The notes under the pieces: model-generated
Told to the model about the DNA's origin: nothing
Database searches by the model: none
What the model saw: only the letters and a program-made list of their open reading frames with translations
NCBI GenBank assembly: GCA_030583665.1
Contig: CP129469.1
Span: 2,905,043-2,969,042, forward strand
Direction of reading: 5' to 3'
Source: Candidatus Jettenia sp. AMX2
Lineage (GTDB): Bacteria; Planctomycetota; Brocadiia; Brocadiales; Brocadiaceae
DNA length: 64,000 nt
Translations under genes and position numbers: made by a program
Shown: positions 17,490 through 26,907 of the stretch, in pieces
How positions within the stretch are numbered: the first letter of the stretch is position 1
Layout: each line of letters opens with the position of its first letter

Positions 17490-18776
17490 ATGAGAACTTG
17501 TGCTTTCATTACCCTTGGGTGTAAAGTTAACCAATACGAGACCCAGGCTATCCGTGAATCCCTTGCTGCTAAAGGCCTCGTAGAAACGAGTCCTGAAGAT
17601 AGCGCGGATATTTATGTAATTAATACCTGTACCGTTACCTCATTGAGCGAAGAGAAATCGCGCCAGTATATTAAGAAAGTAAGAAGAAAAAATCCTGAAG
17701 CAAAGGTTGTGGTTACCGGCTGCTATGCTGAGGCAGATACCGAAATACTAAAAAGAACCGAAGGGGTGGATTATGTAATCACAAAGGCTGAAGAATCACA
17801 GCTGGCCGAAATTATTAAAGATTTTCATGACAGCAATTCCGCCGGGAAGCTGGCAGAAGATTCTATCTATAACCTTAAAATAAGCCATTTTGCAGGCCAT
17901 ACAAGGGCGTTTTTAAAGATTGAGGATGGATGTGATATGTATTGTTCGTACTGCATCATCCCTTATGTCCGGGGAGGCATAAAAAGCAGAAAACCAAAGG
18001 AGATTAAAGAAGAAGCTGAACGTCTGATCCGGAATGGCTATAAGGAGGTTATACTGACAGGTATCCATTTAGGGGCGTATGGCAGGGATACGGAAGGACG
18101 CTGCCGGTTAGCGGATGTTATCTTAATGCTGAATGATTTGCCGGGTCTGGAGCGGATCCGCCTGAGTTCAATCGATGTGAATGACATAACAGGGGATGTA
18201 ATTGATCTCGTCTCTCGTTCGAAAAAAATCTGTCCCCATTTTCATATACCCCTGCAGAGCGGAGACGATTTTATTCTGAAGAGGATGAACAGAAAATATA
18301 CCGCATCGCATTATCTGGAAATAATTAATACTATCAAATCAAAGATCGAATTACCTTCATTTACCACAGATATTATGGTAGGGTTCCCTGGAGAAAAGGA
18401 TATCCATTTTCAAAACACCCTTCAGGTATGTGAAAAAGCCGGATTTAGCCGTATCCATATATTCCCTTTTAGTGTGCGAAAGGGTACACCGGCAGCGAAA
18501 ATGCCGGATCATTGCCACCCTCAGACTATAAAAGACAGAAAAGCAAAGATATCAAATATTGCAAATAATTTATCTCTCGCTTATAAAAAACAGTTTTTAC
18601 AAAAGCAGGCAGAGGTACTTGTGGAAACAGAAAGGGATCCAACGACGAATAAATTATGCGGTTATTCCGAACGATACCTCAAGGTTTTCTTTGATGGTCC
18701 GGATACGATAAAAAATACTATTGTTCCGGTACGAATACAGGAGGTAACCCCTTTATTGGTAACGGGAGATATCTGA
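17490..18776 (+). CDS. mtaB: tRNA t6A37 methylthiotransferase (MtaB-like)
   Basis: A 428-residue radical SAM methylthiotransferase that converts t6A37 to ms2t6A37 in ANN-decoding tRNAs. The N-terminal UPF0004 domain has cluster cysteines in TLGCKVNQYE, INTCTVT and TGCYAE; the radical SAM motif is CDMYCSYC (CX3CX2C) near residues 149-156; a TRAM-like domain ends the protein. GCKVNQYE with the short spacing is the MtaB rather than MiaB or RimO signature. No strong Shine-Dalgarno is visible upstream. The 242-base gap before it is shared with ald. Confidence 0.9.
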   Translation: MRTCAFITLGCKVNQYETQAIRESLAAKGLVETSPEDSADIYVINTCTVTSLSEEKSRQYIKKVRRKNPEAKVVVTGCYAEADTEILKRTEGVDYVITKAEESQLAEIIKDFHDSNSAGKLAEDSIYNLKISHFAGHTRAFLKIEDGCDMYCSYCIIPYVRGGIKSRKPKEIKEEAERLIRNGYKEVILTGIHLGAYGRDTEGRCRLADVILMLNDLPGLERIRLSSIDVNDITGDVIDLVSRSKKICPHFHIPLQSGDDFILKRMNRKYTASHYLEIINTIKSKIELPSFTTDIMVGFPGEKDIHFQNTLQVCEKAGFSRIHIFPFSVRKGTPAAKMPDHCHPQTIKDRKAKISNIANNLSLAYKKQFLQKQAEVLVETERDPTTNKLCGYSERYLKVFFDGPDTIKNTIVPVRIQEVTPLLVTGDI

Positions 18777-19010
18777 CGTTCCCCTTTAAACGAACAATAC
18801 ACACTGAAAAAACTATGAGGTCAAGCCATCAAAAAATCATGCAGCGTGGCCGGGGCGTTTTCAGGAAGAATGGAAAGGAATTTCAAAATACCGCCGTAAT
18901 GAAAAACAAGAAATCCTCTTGTTGTATAAAGACACTGTATAATTTTCCTGCAGGTTGCTCTATGAAACACCTATACCCCGCAATTGGACATAAAAAGGGA
19001 TAAAAATGTC

Positions 19011-19850
19011 ATGGCGAAGAGAAACAGAAGCAATCTCAAAAAAACGGTTAATCCCGTTTCATTCTTAATAACCCTTAAGAGGTATTTTAGGATGAAAAGC
19101 TTGTACAGGTACTTTATGATTTTCAACTTTGCAATCTGGGGATTTTCATCCCTGCCGTATGATGTTTTTGCCATGGGGGATGCCTCAAAATTCACCTTTG
19201 CACAGTTGGAATATTCGCAGGGAAACTGGAATCCCCGTCCCAATGCAGGAAAACGTCTTATGTGGGAACTTATGAAACGCACTAGTGTTGAGGCGCACAT
19301 TGATATTGTCACTCTTCGGGTAGATAACACTACTATTTTTGAATATCCATTCCTTTATATGGCAGGCGATGCCGAATTTCCGCCTCTCAGCGAAAAAGAG
19401 ATAAACAATCTGAAACTGTATCTGGAATTCGGCGGCACACTCTTTATTGATGATAGCCTGGGAAAAACCGGTTTCGGATTTGATACATCTGTCCGGCGTG
19501 AAATAAAAAGATTATTTCCCGATAAAATCCTGGAAAAGTTACCATCTGATCATACGGTATTTAAATCATTTTATTTGCTGAACCAGGCATACGGCAGGGT
19601 TATCGAAAAAACCTACCTGGAAGGTATATCAATCGGAAACCGGACAGTCATTATCTATTCGCAGAATGATCTGGGAGGCGCCTGGGCGAAAGATCCACTT
19701 GGGAAATGGGAATATGAGGTACTTCCGGGAGGAGAAACACAAAGGGCTATGGCGTTCCGGCTCGGCGTAAACATTATCATGTACGCCCTCACCGGGAACT
19801 ATAAACAGGATCAGGTACATCTGCCATTTATCTTAAAAAGACAAATGTAA
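19011..19850 (+). CDS. DUF4159 domain protein, exported or membrane-anchored
   Basis: A 279-residue protein. The ATG at 19011 is chosen because AAGGGA lies 10 bases upstream; a TTG in frame at 18984 is possible. A hydrophobic segment near residues 28-48 (YRYFMIFNFAIWGFSSLPYD) is a likely signal peptide or anchor. The rest is DUF4159: FTFAQLEYSQGNWNPRPNAG, then PFLYMAGDAEFPPLSEKEI and a GGTLFIDDSLG segment reminiscent of a glutamine-amidotransferase-like fold. DUF4159 genes commonly accompany VWA/BatA-type aerotolerance membrane proteins, and the next gene is one, so the two probably act together at the envelope. Confidence 0.75.
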   Translation: MAKRNRSNLKKTVNPVSFLITLKRYFRMKSLYRYFMIFNFAIWGFSSLPYDVFAMGDASKFTFAQLEYSQGNWNPRPNAGKRLMWELMKRTSVEAHIDIVTLRVDNTTIFEYPFLYMAGDAEFPPLSEKEINNLKLYLEFGGTLFIDDSLGKTGFGFDTSVRREIKRLFPDKILEKLPSDHTVFKSFYLLNQAYGRVIEKTYLEGISIGNRTVIIYSQNDLGGAWAKDPLGKWEYEVLPGGETQRAMAFRLGVNIIMYALTGNYKQDQVHLPFILKRQM

Positions 19851-19950
19851 TTTTTAAAAGAAAAATTACTAACGAAAACAGGATGAGCATGACGGGGTAG
19901 GTACTTGTTTTCTTTGCCCTGTCCATCTTATCTTCAGCATAAAAAAGGAT

Positions 19951-22239
19951 ATGGAAAATTTTATAAAGTGGAACGTTTCTTTTACCGGCATTGAAAACAC
20001 CGGCTTGCGGGTAATAGTAATATTGGCAGCAATTGCCGCATGCTATTTTTCCTGGTATGGCATCAAGGCCGTCCATCCCGTGAGAAAACGATGGTTACTT
20101 CTAGCACTCCGGTTTACTGCGATCCTGCTTATGAGTATCCTCCTCCTTCAGCCTCAGATAGAGCAAAAGGAGGTGGTAAGATTACGGAACAAGGTTGCGT
20201 GCTTACTGGATAACTCAAAAAGCATGACTCTGAAAGGAGGCGATACCGGAATTGCGAGATACAGGCTTGTGAATGACTTCTTTAAAGACAATGCCTCTTT
20301 TATAAATCAATTACACAAAAACTTTGACGTCGACTATCTCACCTTTTCTGATATCCTTAAGGAGATTTCCTACCATGATGTCGAAAGAGGATTTGTTTTT
20401 GATGGTGAAAATACCGATTTTGCACAAATGCTCAAACTCCTGAAAAAACGCTATGATGGCAAATCTGTCATGGGGTATCTGATTTTTTCCGATGGTGCAG
20501 ATACGGTTGAGCTTCCTTCCAATGTAAATAAGCCCGATATTATCTCAAAGCTTACAAAGGACCTCTCCGCTCCGTTTTTCACGTTTTCCCCTTCCGACAC
20601 TCTGAAAGTAAAAGACATTGCTATCAGCAATATTTCCTACGATAGTTTTACCTTTGTAAGAAGTCCATGGAAGGCCGAAGTTACCGTAAAAGTTTTCGGA
20701 TACAAGGATTTAAAGCTTCCCGTTACCCTGAAGCAAGGGAAAGATATTATTTCTTCACGGGTGCTGGATATTAGCGAAGGAGAACTTCATATAGATTTAT
20801 CATTTACCCCGTATACAACGGGAACATTCCTCTATACCATATCCATTCCTGTTCAGCCAGGCGAATCAATTACGGAAAACAATCAGGTGAGTTTTCTGGT
20901 AAAGGTCGTACGCGATAAGATCCGGGTCATGCATGTTTGCGGCCGCCCTTCCTGGGATGAACGTTTTTTAAGGCGTGTCCTCAAGAGCGATCCGAATATA
21001 GATCTTATATCCTTTTTTATTTTGCGAACGCCAACGGATACTTCTGAAGCACGGAATGAAGAACTCAGCCTGATTCCTTTTCCGGTTGACGAATTGTTCA
21101 CACAGGCACTGAACAGTTTCGATCTGATTATCTTTCAGAATTTTGATTACAGGCCATATGATACATCCTTCTTCCGTTTTTCTCACTATTTACAAAACCT
21201 TCGAAGGTTCGTCACAGAACAGGGAGGTGGCTTCGTAATGGTTGGCGGTGATATCTCATTTTCGCAAGGCGGATACGATGGTACCGCCATTGAAGACATC
21301 CTTCCTTTGGATCTCAATGCCGAAAAGGATACTATTGATACATCCCGGTTAAAAGCAGTCCTGACCGCTGACGGCTTAAAACATCCGGTAACTGCACTTG
21401 ATGAAAATGCGGAAAGAAACAGCAATATCTGGAAAGATCTTCCGGAATTAGACGGGTGTAACATCACCACCCGGATGAAGGCAAATGCAGTATTATTGGC
21501 GGTTTTCCCGACACAAGGAAATCCTCCTCTCATTTCCGTCCAGGATACAGGATCGGGACGGTGCATGGCAGTTACCACCGATTCTTTATGGCGATGGGGG
21601 TTTCTGCCCGTTGGAAAAGGAGGAAGCAACAGGCATTATATAAAATTCTGGCAAAATGCCATAAAATGGCTCATTAAAGATCCAACCCTGAATCCTGTCC
21701 GTGCAACTGTGAACAAGGAAACATTCTTACCCAATGAAGAAATACAAGGTAAAATTGAAGTATTAGGCAGGAATTATCAACCTCTGGAAGGAGTACAGCT
21801 GGACATTGAAGTCACCAATGAGTTTTCCGGGAAAAGTATTTTTGTTGGCAATGAAATTACGGGCAGCGATGGACAGTTCAGATTTACTTTGAAACACGGT
21901 TTGGAGGGTTATTTTATTGTCAAAGCTGTAGCAAGGAAAGAGAACGAAGAAATCGGACAGGATTATACGGTATTCAATATTGCAGTAAAAAACAAGGAGT
22001 TCAACGATCCTTCCATCCGGAGTGATATTCTTGCAAAAATGGCTGAAGTTTCCGGAGGAAAATATTTTCATCTTCCGACAAAAAATGCCGGGGAAAAGAT
22101 TTCTATTGAAAACCCTTCTGTTACAAAACTGGTGGGAAAGCGACAGATTTCTTTATGGGATAACTGGTATGCCTTTACCGTTATCCTCACAATCGTATCT
22201 TTCGAGTGGTGGATCAGAAAGCGAAGTGGTTTGAGCTGA
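19951..22239 (+). CDS. Membrane protein with VWA-like and glutamine-amidotransferase-like domains
   Basis: A 762-residue membrane protein. Two helices near the N-terminus (about residues 17-70) precede a region starting VACLLDNSKSM, a von Willebrand A-type DXSXS metal motif. The middle region (MHVCGRPSWDERFLRR; GGGFVMVGGDISFSQGGY) resembles the class I amidotransferase-like domain of DUF4159 partners. A beta-rich segment and a C-terminal helix (FTVILTIVSFEWW) follow. This is the layout of planctomycete proteins paired with DUF4159 and MoxR/BatA-like genes; no MoxR is present here. Function is unknown. Confidence 0.72.
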   Translation: MENFIKWNVSFTGIENTGLRVIVILAAIAACYFSWYGIKAVHPVRKRWLLLALRFTAILLMSILLLQPQIEQKEVVRLRNKVACLLDNSKSMTLKGGDTGIARYRLVNDFFKDNASFINQLHKNFDVDYLTFSDILKEISYHDVERGFVFDGENTDFAQMLKLLKKRYDGKSVMGYLIFSDGADTVELPSNVNKPDIISKLTKDLSAPFFTFSPSDTLKVKDIAISNISYDSFTFVRSPWKAEVTVKVFGYKDLKLPVTLKQGKDIISSRVLDISEGELHIDLSFTPYTTGTFLYTISIPVQPGESITENNQVSFLVKVVRDKIRVMHVCGRPSWDERFLRRVLKSDPNIDLISFFILRTPTDTSEARNEELSLIPFPVDELFTQALNSFDLIIFQNFDYRPYDTSFFRFSHYLQNLRRFVTEQGGGFVMVGGDISFSQGGYDGTAIEDILPLDLNAEKDTIDTSRLKAVLTADGLKHPVTALDENAERNSNIWKDLPELDGCNITTRMKANAVLLAVFPTQGNPPLISVQDTGSGRCMAVTTDSLWRWGFLPVGKGGSNRHYIKFWQNAIKWLIKDPTLNPVRATVNKETFLPNEEIQGKIEVLGRNYQPLEGVQLDIEVTNEFSGKSIFVGNEITGSDGQFRFTLKHGLEGYFIVKAVARKENEEIGQDYTVFNIAVKNKEFNDPSIRSDILAKMAEVSGGKYFHLPTKNAGEKISIENPSVTKLVGKRQISLWDNWYAFTVILTIVSFEWWIRKRSGLS

Positions 22240-22260
22240 AAAAAAGGCTTGCATTATAAT
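22231..22260 (+). promoter_or_regulatory. Possible promoter for cmk
   Basis: TTGAGC (22231-22236) and a perfect TATAAT (22255-22260) separated by 18 bases. It overlaps the end of the upstream gene and lies 78 bases before the cmk start. Assigned by consensus only. Confidence 0.42.
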
Positions 22261-22337
22261 CCCTTATCAGGTATATTTTCCACTTTGCCCAATAAATTAA
22301 CTGGGTATTGTTATAAAAAATAAAGAGGTATGTTTCT

Positions 22338-23006
22338 TTGATAGTAGCAATTGATGGTCCTGCTGGTTCAGGGAAAAGCACCCTTGCAAGAATGCTGTCA
22401 AACCGGCTCGGTTTTAAATACCTTGATACGGGTGCAATGTACCGGGCGCTTACCTGGAAGGCGATGCAGGAGGGAGTAAATCTCAATGATGAAGCAGCTC
22501 TGTGCCGGCTTATGGACGACACCGATATAGAAATTCAATATAGAAATGGAAATCTGGTTGTATTCGTGGATGAGGCAGATGTGACCGGCGATATCCGTTC
22601 GCCTTCCGTTACCAGGAATATTCATTATATATCAAATGTCGCTGGTGTCCGGCAACGAATGGTAAAGCTCCAGCAAAAGCTAGGTGCTGAAGGAAACATC
22701 GTTGCCGAAGGAAGGGATATGACAACAGTCGTGTTCCCTCATGCAGAAAAAAAGTTTTTTCTCGATGCAGATGTTAAAGAGCGTGCAAAAAGGCGTTATA
22801 AGGAGTTCGAGTCTTCAAATAAAAAAATCTCCTACGAGGATGTTGCAAGCGATATAGAGATGCGCGACCGGCACGATACAACGCGAAACAATTCGCCTCT
22901 TATCAGAGAAAAAGATGCGATATACATTAATACGACAAATCTGGATATAGAAGAGGTATTTAATAAAGTACTCAAAGAGGTTGAATCTGTGGTAAAAAAC
23001 AGATGA
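22338..23006 (+). CDS. cmk: Cytidylate kinase
   Basis: A 222-residue nucleoside monophosphate kinase phosphorylating CMP and dCMP. The P-loop AIDGPAGSGKST begins at residue 4, followed by KYLDTGAMYRALTW, and the segment AEGRDMTTVVFPHA is typical of Cmk. The start is a TTG: AAAGAGG at 22322-22328 is spaced correctly for it, and the nearest ATG (22330) runs into a stop at once. It precedes rpsA, an arrangement widespread in bacteria. Confidence 0.93.
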   Translation: MIVAIDGPAGSGKSTLARMLSNRLGFKYLDTGAMYRALTWKAMQEGVNLNDEAALCRLMDDTDIEIQYRNGNLVVFVDEADVTGDIRSPSVTRNIHYISNVAGVRQRMVKLQQKLGAEGNIVAEGRDMTTVVFPHAEKKFFLDADVKERAKRRYKEFESSNKKISYEDVASDIEMRDRHDTTRNNSPLIREKDAIYINTTNLDIEEVFNKVLKEVESVVKNR

Positions 23007-23176
23007 GCATAATACGATATAATCTTCAAATAACAGATCTCAAATTATATCCAAACTCCAATCTTCAAAATTGCAATACCATTTGGGTAGCCGGATATTA
23101 AAAATTACCCTGTATTCTATTTCGATGAACTTTTTTATTTTATGAACTATTTTTATTTCGGAGAATTTATTAAATT

Positions 23177-24931
23177 ATGGGTCGTGACATTTTAAAAGAG
23201 TATGATGTAAATTTGGATGATGTTGAAAAAGAAGTTGCTGAAATCATGGGGGAAGAGGAAAAGCAGGAGAAGGTTGAATCAACCTACTTCGAATCCATCC
23301 AGGATTTTGAGGTTGGCACAGTATTAAAAGGGCGTATCCTGAGCGTTCTCGGAGATAACGTAATCGTAGACTGTGGATATAAATCTGAAGGTATGGTCCC
23401 CAAATTTGAGTTTGATGACCCTTCCGAAATAAAAATTGGTGAAGAAGTAGAAGTTCTCCTTGAAGCAGTTGAAGATGATTCGGGCCTTATTAAACTATCC
23501 AAGCGGAAAGCAAGCCGTATACGTGGCTGGGAGCGTGTTATTGCAAAATACAAGGAGGGGGATATTATAACAGGACGGGTGACCAGGAAGATCAAGGGAG
23601 GTTTACTGGTAGATATGGGTGTGCCGATTTTCTTACCGGCATCCCAGATTGATGTAAAACCACCTGGCGATATTGCTCAATATATCGGACAGGAAGTAAC
23701 CTGTAAAATTCTGAAAATCGATGAGGCGCGACAAAATATCGTTGTCTCAAGAAGAAAACTGATTGAAGAAGACCGTGAAAAGAAAAAGAAAGAATTATTA
23801 ACAGAAATTGAGGTAGGGCAAGTCAGAAAGGGTATTGTGAAAAATATCGCAGATTTCGGGGCCTTTATCGATCTTGGCGGATTGGACGGACTTCTCCACA
23901 TTACCGATATGAGTTGGGGCAGGATAAGCCATCCTTCCGAAGTGCTTGCTATTGATGACGAAGTTGAAGTGAAAATACTTGATATTGACAAGGAAAAGGA
24001 AAAGGTCGCTTTAGGGTTAAAACAAAAGACGGAAAATCCCTGGGAAAATATCGAGGAAAAATACCCGGTTGGTTCGAGGGTAAAAGGGCAGGTTGTTAAT
24101 ATTATGTCTTACGGAGCATTTGTAAAACTGGAAACAGGCATTGAAGGTCTTGTTCATATCTCTGAAATGTCCTGGACGCGACGTATAAATCACCCATCAG
24201 AAATGGTAGCTATCGGGGATACGGTAGAGGTTGTTGTCCTTAAAATTGATAAGGAAAAGGAAGAAATTTCCCTCAGTATGAAACAGACCGAGGTTAATCC
24301 TTGGACGATTATTGAAGAAAAATACCCGCCGGGAACAAAGATTAAGGGTCGTGTCCGGAATTTAACCAATTACGGTGCATTTATTGAAATTGAAGAAGGG
24401 GTAGATGGCTTGCTGCACATATCGGATATGTCATGGGCAAAAAAGGTCGGACACCCGTCTGAAATAGTAAAAAAAGGAGATAAAATTGAAGCGATTGTGC
24501 TCTCCGTTGACCGTGAAAAAAAGAGAGTGGCATTGGGTCTGAAACAACTGTCCGATGATCCGTGGATAAAAGAAATCCCGGAAAAATTTAAGGTTGGTGA
24601 TGTTGTCAGGGGTACGGTTACAAAACTAACAAATTTTGGTGCGTTTCTGGAACTTGGCCAGGGAATAGAAGGTTTGTTACATATTTCTGAACTTTCCAAC
24701 GAAAAAGTTGCCAGCCCGGGAGATGTTGTCAATATTGGTGATGAACTGGAAGTACGTGTCATTCGCATCGAACCCGAAGCAAGAAAGATTGGCCTGAGTC
24801 TTAAGAAGCTGCCTGATACAGCAGGGGAAGACATTAGCGCATCATCATCGGTGGAGGCAGATTCGCAACCATATCAAACCAATGCGGAAGATACCCCGGA
24901 AAAGGAGACGAGCGCCACAGATACTCAATGA
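23177..24931 (+). CDS. rpsA: 30S ribosomal protein S1
   Basis: A 584-residue protein with six S1 RNA-binding domains that helps load mRNA onto the 30S subunit. The repeats begin near residues 48, 130, 212, 296, 381 and 468; the last four carry the clear sequence GAF(I/V)(D/K)L..G(I/L)(D/E)GL(L/V)HI(S/T)(D/E)MSW. An acidic N-terminus and a low-complexity acidic C-tail are usual. It follows cmk after 170 gene-free bases and is followed by a sigma factor 16 bases later. Confidence 0.95.
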   Translation: MGRDILKEYDVNLDDVEKEVAEIMGEEEKQEKVESTYFESIQDFEVGTVLKGRILSVLGDNVIVDCGYKSEGMVPKFEFDDPSEIKIGEEVEVLLEAVEDDSGLIKLSKRKASRIRGWERVIAKYKEGDIITGRVTRKIKGGLLVDMGVPIFLPASQIDVKPPGDIAQYIGQEVTCKILKIDEARQNIVVSRRKLIEEDREKKKKELLTEIEVGQVRKGIVKNIADFGAFIDLGGLDGLLHITDMSWGRISHPSEVLAIDDEVEVKILDIDKEKEKVALGLKQKTENPWENIEEKYPVGSRVKGQVVNIMSYGAFVKLETGIEGLVHISEMSWTRRINHPSEMVAIGDTVEVVVLKIDKEKEEISLSMKQTEVNPWTIIEEKYPPGTKIKGRVRNLTNYGAFIEIEEGVDGLLHISDMSWAKKVGHPSEIVKKGDKIEAIVLSVDREKKRVALGLKQLSDDPWIKEIPEKFKVGDVVRGTVTKLTNFGAFLELGQGIEGLLHISELSNEKVASPGDVVNIGDELEVRVIRIEPEARKIGLSLKKLPDTAGEDISASSSVEADSQPYQTNAEDTPEKETSATDTQ

Positions 24932-24947
24932 TTAATCCGGCAGATGA

Positions 24948-25793
24948 ATGGAGGATCACTATACGGAAACCGCCTTACAAACGTATTTGAAAGAGATTAA
25001 CAAGATTCCGTTGCTCTTGCCCGAAGAAGAAAAGGAAACAGCAAAAAGTGCCCGTGAAGGTGATACGAAGGCACGGGAAAAACTGATCCGTGCAAACCTC
25101 AGATTGGTTGTCAGTATTGCAAAGGACTATGTTAATCGCGGACTTTCATTTTTAGACCTTATCGAAGAAGGCAATATAGGATTAATCCGCGCCGTAGAAG
25201 GATATGATCCGTCAACCGGATTTAAATTCAGCACGTATGCAACATGGTGGATTAAGCAGGCTATCAGGAGGGCGTTAACCGATAAATCAAAAACGATTCG
25301 TATCCCTTCCTATATGGCCGAAAGGATCTCACAGTTAAAGAGCACCTCTTCTGATCTGTTTGAAAAACTTGAAAGATTGCCCAGCCGCACTGAAATTGCA
25401 GAAAAGATGGACATAACAGCAGAAAAGGTCCGTTCAATAGAACAGGCAATACATTCCACCGGATCGCTCGATGCTGAAAGCGTTACCGGCTCAGATCTTA
25501 TCTGGGCATTAAGTAACGTTATTCCGGATAAAAAGACACCCTCCCCCGAAGAGGAACTGGAAGAAAGTTACGAAAGAGAGGCATTGGGCAGATTCCTCGA
25601 GATTATTGGCCACAGGGAGGCTATGGTAATTAAAATGCGGTATGGGTTAGAGAATGGAGAGCCAAAAACCCTGGAAGAAATTGGTAAAATCCTGAAAATC
25701 AGCCGTGAGCGTGTACGGCAAATTGAAAAAGAGACCATTCAGAAAATACGTTATATCCTGACAAGGGAAACGGAAGAGAAGAAAGAGAAATAA
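24948..25793 (+). CDS. Sigma-70 family RNA polymerase sigma factor, short RpoD-like form
   Basis: A 281-residue sigma factor with regions 1.2 to 4.2 but without region 1.1 or the long non-conserved region of RpoD. Visible: region 1.2 (TALQTYLKEINKIPLLLPEE), region 2 (NLRLVVSIAKDYVNRGLSFL, then GFKFSTYATWWIKQAI for -10 recognition), region 3 and region 4.2 with the helix-turn-helix TLEEIGKILKISRERVRQIE. It is most like RpoD group 1/2 sigmas of Gram-positives and planctomycetes; whether it is the main or an alternative factor is not clear. The position right after rpsA is striking. No strong ribosome-binding site precedes the ATG. Confidence 0.88.
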   Translation: MEDHYTETALQTYLKEINKIPLLLPEEEKETAKSAREGDTKAREKLIRANLRLVVSIAKDYVNRGLSFLDLIEEGNIGLIRAVEGYDPSTGFKFSTYATWWIKQAIRRALTDKSKTIRIPSYMAERISQLKSTSSDLFEKLERLPSRTEIAEKMDITAEKVRSIEQAIHSTGSLDAESVTGSDLIWALSNVIPDKKTPSPEEELEESYEREALGRFLEIIGHREAMVIKMRYGLENGEPKTLEEIGKILKISRERVRQIEKETIQKIRYILTRETEEKKEK

Positions 25794-25799
25794 CCGGAT

Positions 25800-26315
25800 A
25801 TGTGCAGACTAAAAGAATTAATTCGCGATGTGCCCGACTTCCCCAAGAAAGGCATCATCTTTAAGGATTTAACCCCTTTATTCCAGGATCCCAGAGGATT
25901 AAAGGAGGCTGTAGAAAAACTTTCCCACCATTACAGAAACAGTACGATCGAAATCGTCGTTGGTGCGGAGGCTCGCGGTTTCATTCTGGCACCTGCTATA
26001 GCATGCAATCTTGGAGCAGGATTTGTTCCGGTCAGGAAAAAAGGAAAACTCCCTTACGAAAAGATTAGCATGAGTTATGCACTCGAATACGGCACAGATA
26101 CGTTAGAAATGCATAAAGACAGCATTAAAAAAGGCCAACGGGTGCTTCTCGTTGATGATCTGCTGGCCACAGGTGGAACCATGGCTACCTGTTGCAAAAT
26201 GGTTGAATCTCTCGGTGGAGATATTGTAGGATGCGCCTTTTTAATCGAGCTCTCCTTTCTCAATGGCAAAAAATATTTAGATAAATATGATGTTTTCTCG
26301 CTGATAACTTATTAA
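25800..26315 (+). CDS. apt: Adenine phosphoribosyltransferase
   Basis: A 171-residue purine-salvage enzyme making AMP from adenine and PRPP. It begins with LKELIRDVPDFPKKGIIFKD and carries the PRPP motif VLLVDDLLATGGTM near residues 116-129 and the flexible loop ARGFILAPAIA. It starts six bases after the sigma gene, so translation may be coupled. Normal length. Confidence 0.95.
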   Translation: MCRLKELIRDVPDFPKKGIIFKDLTPLFQDPRGLKEAVEKLSHHYRNSTIEIVVGAEARGFILAPAIACNLGAGFVPVRKKGKLPYEKISMSYALEYGTDTLEMHKDSIKKGQRVLLVDDLLATGGTMATCCKMVESLGGDIVGCAFLIELSFLNGKKYLDKYDVFSLITY

Positions 26316-26328
26316 ATTTAAAGGTCTT

Positions 26329-26595
26329 TTAATTCAGAATTATCTCAATTGCCTGCCCTTCTTTCCATACCTGGTTAAATACTTTTGAGTTCTTTAATGC
26401 ATCCATCACCTGTTTTTCAATCCACATGATGATATCGCTGTAACCGCATCTAAAACAACCGATCATGGTAGGTCCCTTCATTACCTTGACAAATACTGAT
26501 ATAGCTTCACCGCTGCAATTCGGGCATTTTGTTGAAGATATTACAGCCCTATACTTTTCCCCGACTTCTTTCTTATTCGGCAGATGTTCTGACAT
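26329..26595 (-). CDS. Small zinc-ribbon protein of unknown function
   Basis: An 88-residue protein with two CXXC pairs, CPNC near residue 24 and CFRCGYSD near residue 47, forming a likely zinc ribbon (by the cysteine pattern). The C-terminal half (IMWIEKQVMDALKNSKVFNQVW) is helical and not recognised. Its end is 13 bases from the end of apt, convergent. AGGAG lies upstream of the ATG. Ordinary codon use suggests a real gene; no partner is obvious. Confidence 0.6.
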   Translation of the reverse strand: MSEHLPNKKEVGEKYRAVISSTKCPNCSGEAISVFVKVMKGPTMIGCFRCGYSDIIMWIEKQVMDALKNSKVFNQVWKEGQAIEIILN

Positions 26596-26907
26596 TTTTA
26601 TACTCCTTTACTTTTGGACCTCGGTGAGGGTTTATGTGTGTTTACTTATGTAACACTTTCAACAATAAACAAAATATTGCACATAAAAGTTTCAATGTGT
26701 CGTATTTTCTCAGAAACCTGCTTCCATAAGCTGAAAAGCCGGCAATGGTGTACTGCCTGCCTGTACCATTGATTCTCTTATGGCACTTTATGTACTCATA
26801 AGTTTAGCTGCTTTTTGTATTAGTTTCAAGGAATATGTTTTTTAAAATAGTTTATTTTTGATGGGCAGTGCCTACCCTACAAGAGAAAATCAGATTAACT
26901 CCCGGGC
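26596..26907. other. 312-base gene-free stretch
   Basis: No coding frame of note and no RNA gene seen. A weak imperfect inverted repeat (CAATGGT near 26743 and ACCATTG near 26765) is the only structure. It presumably holds the promoter of the zinc-ribbon gene and the transcription end of rmuC. Confidence 0.5.

Noticed and set aside
18815-19003. 62-residue gene between mtaB and the DUF4159 gene
   Set aside because: Composition is irregular, there is no convincing ribosome-binding site, and it overlaps the start region of the next gene.
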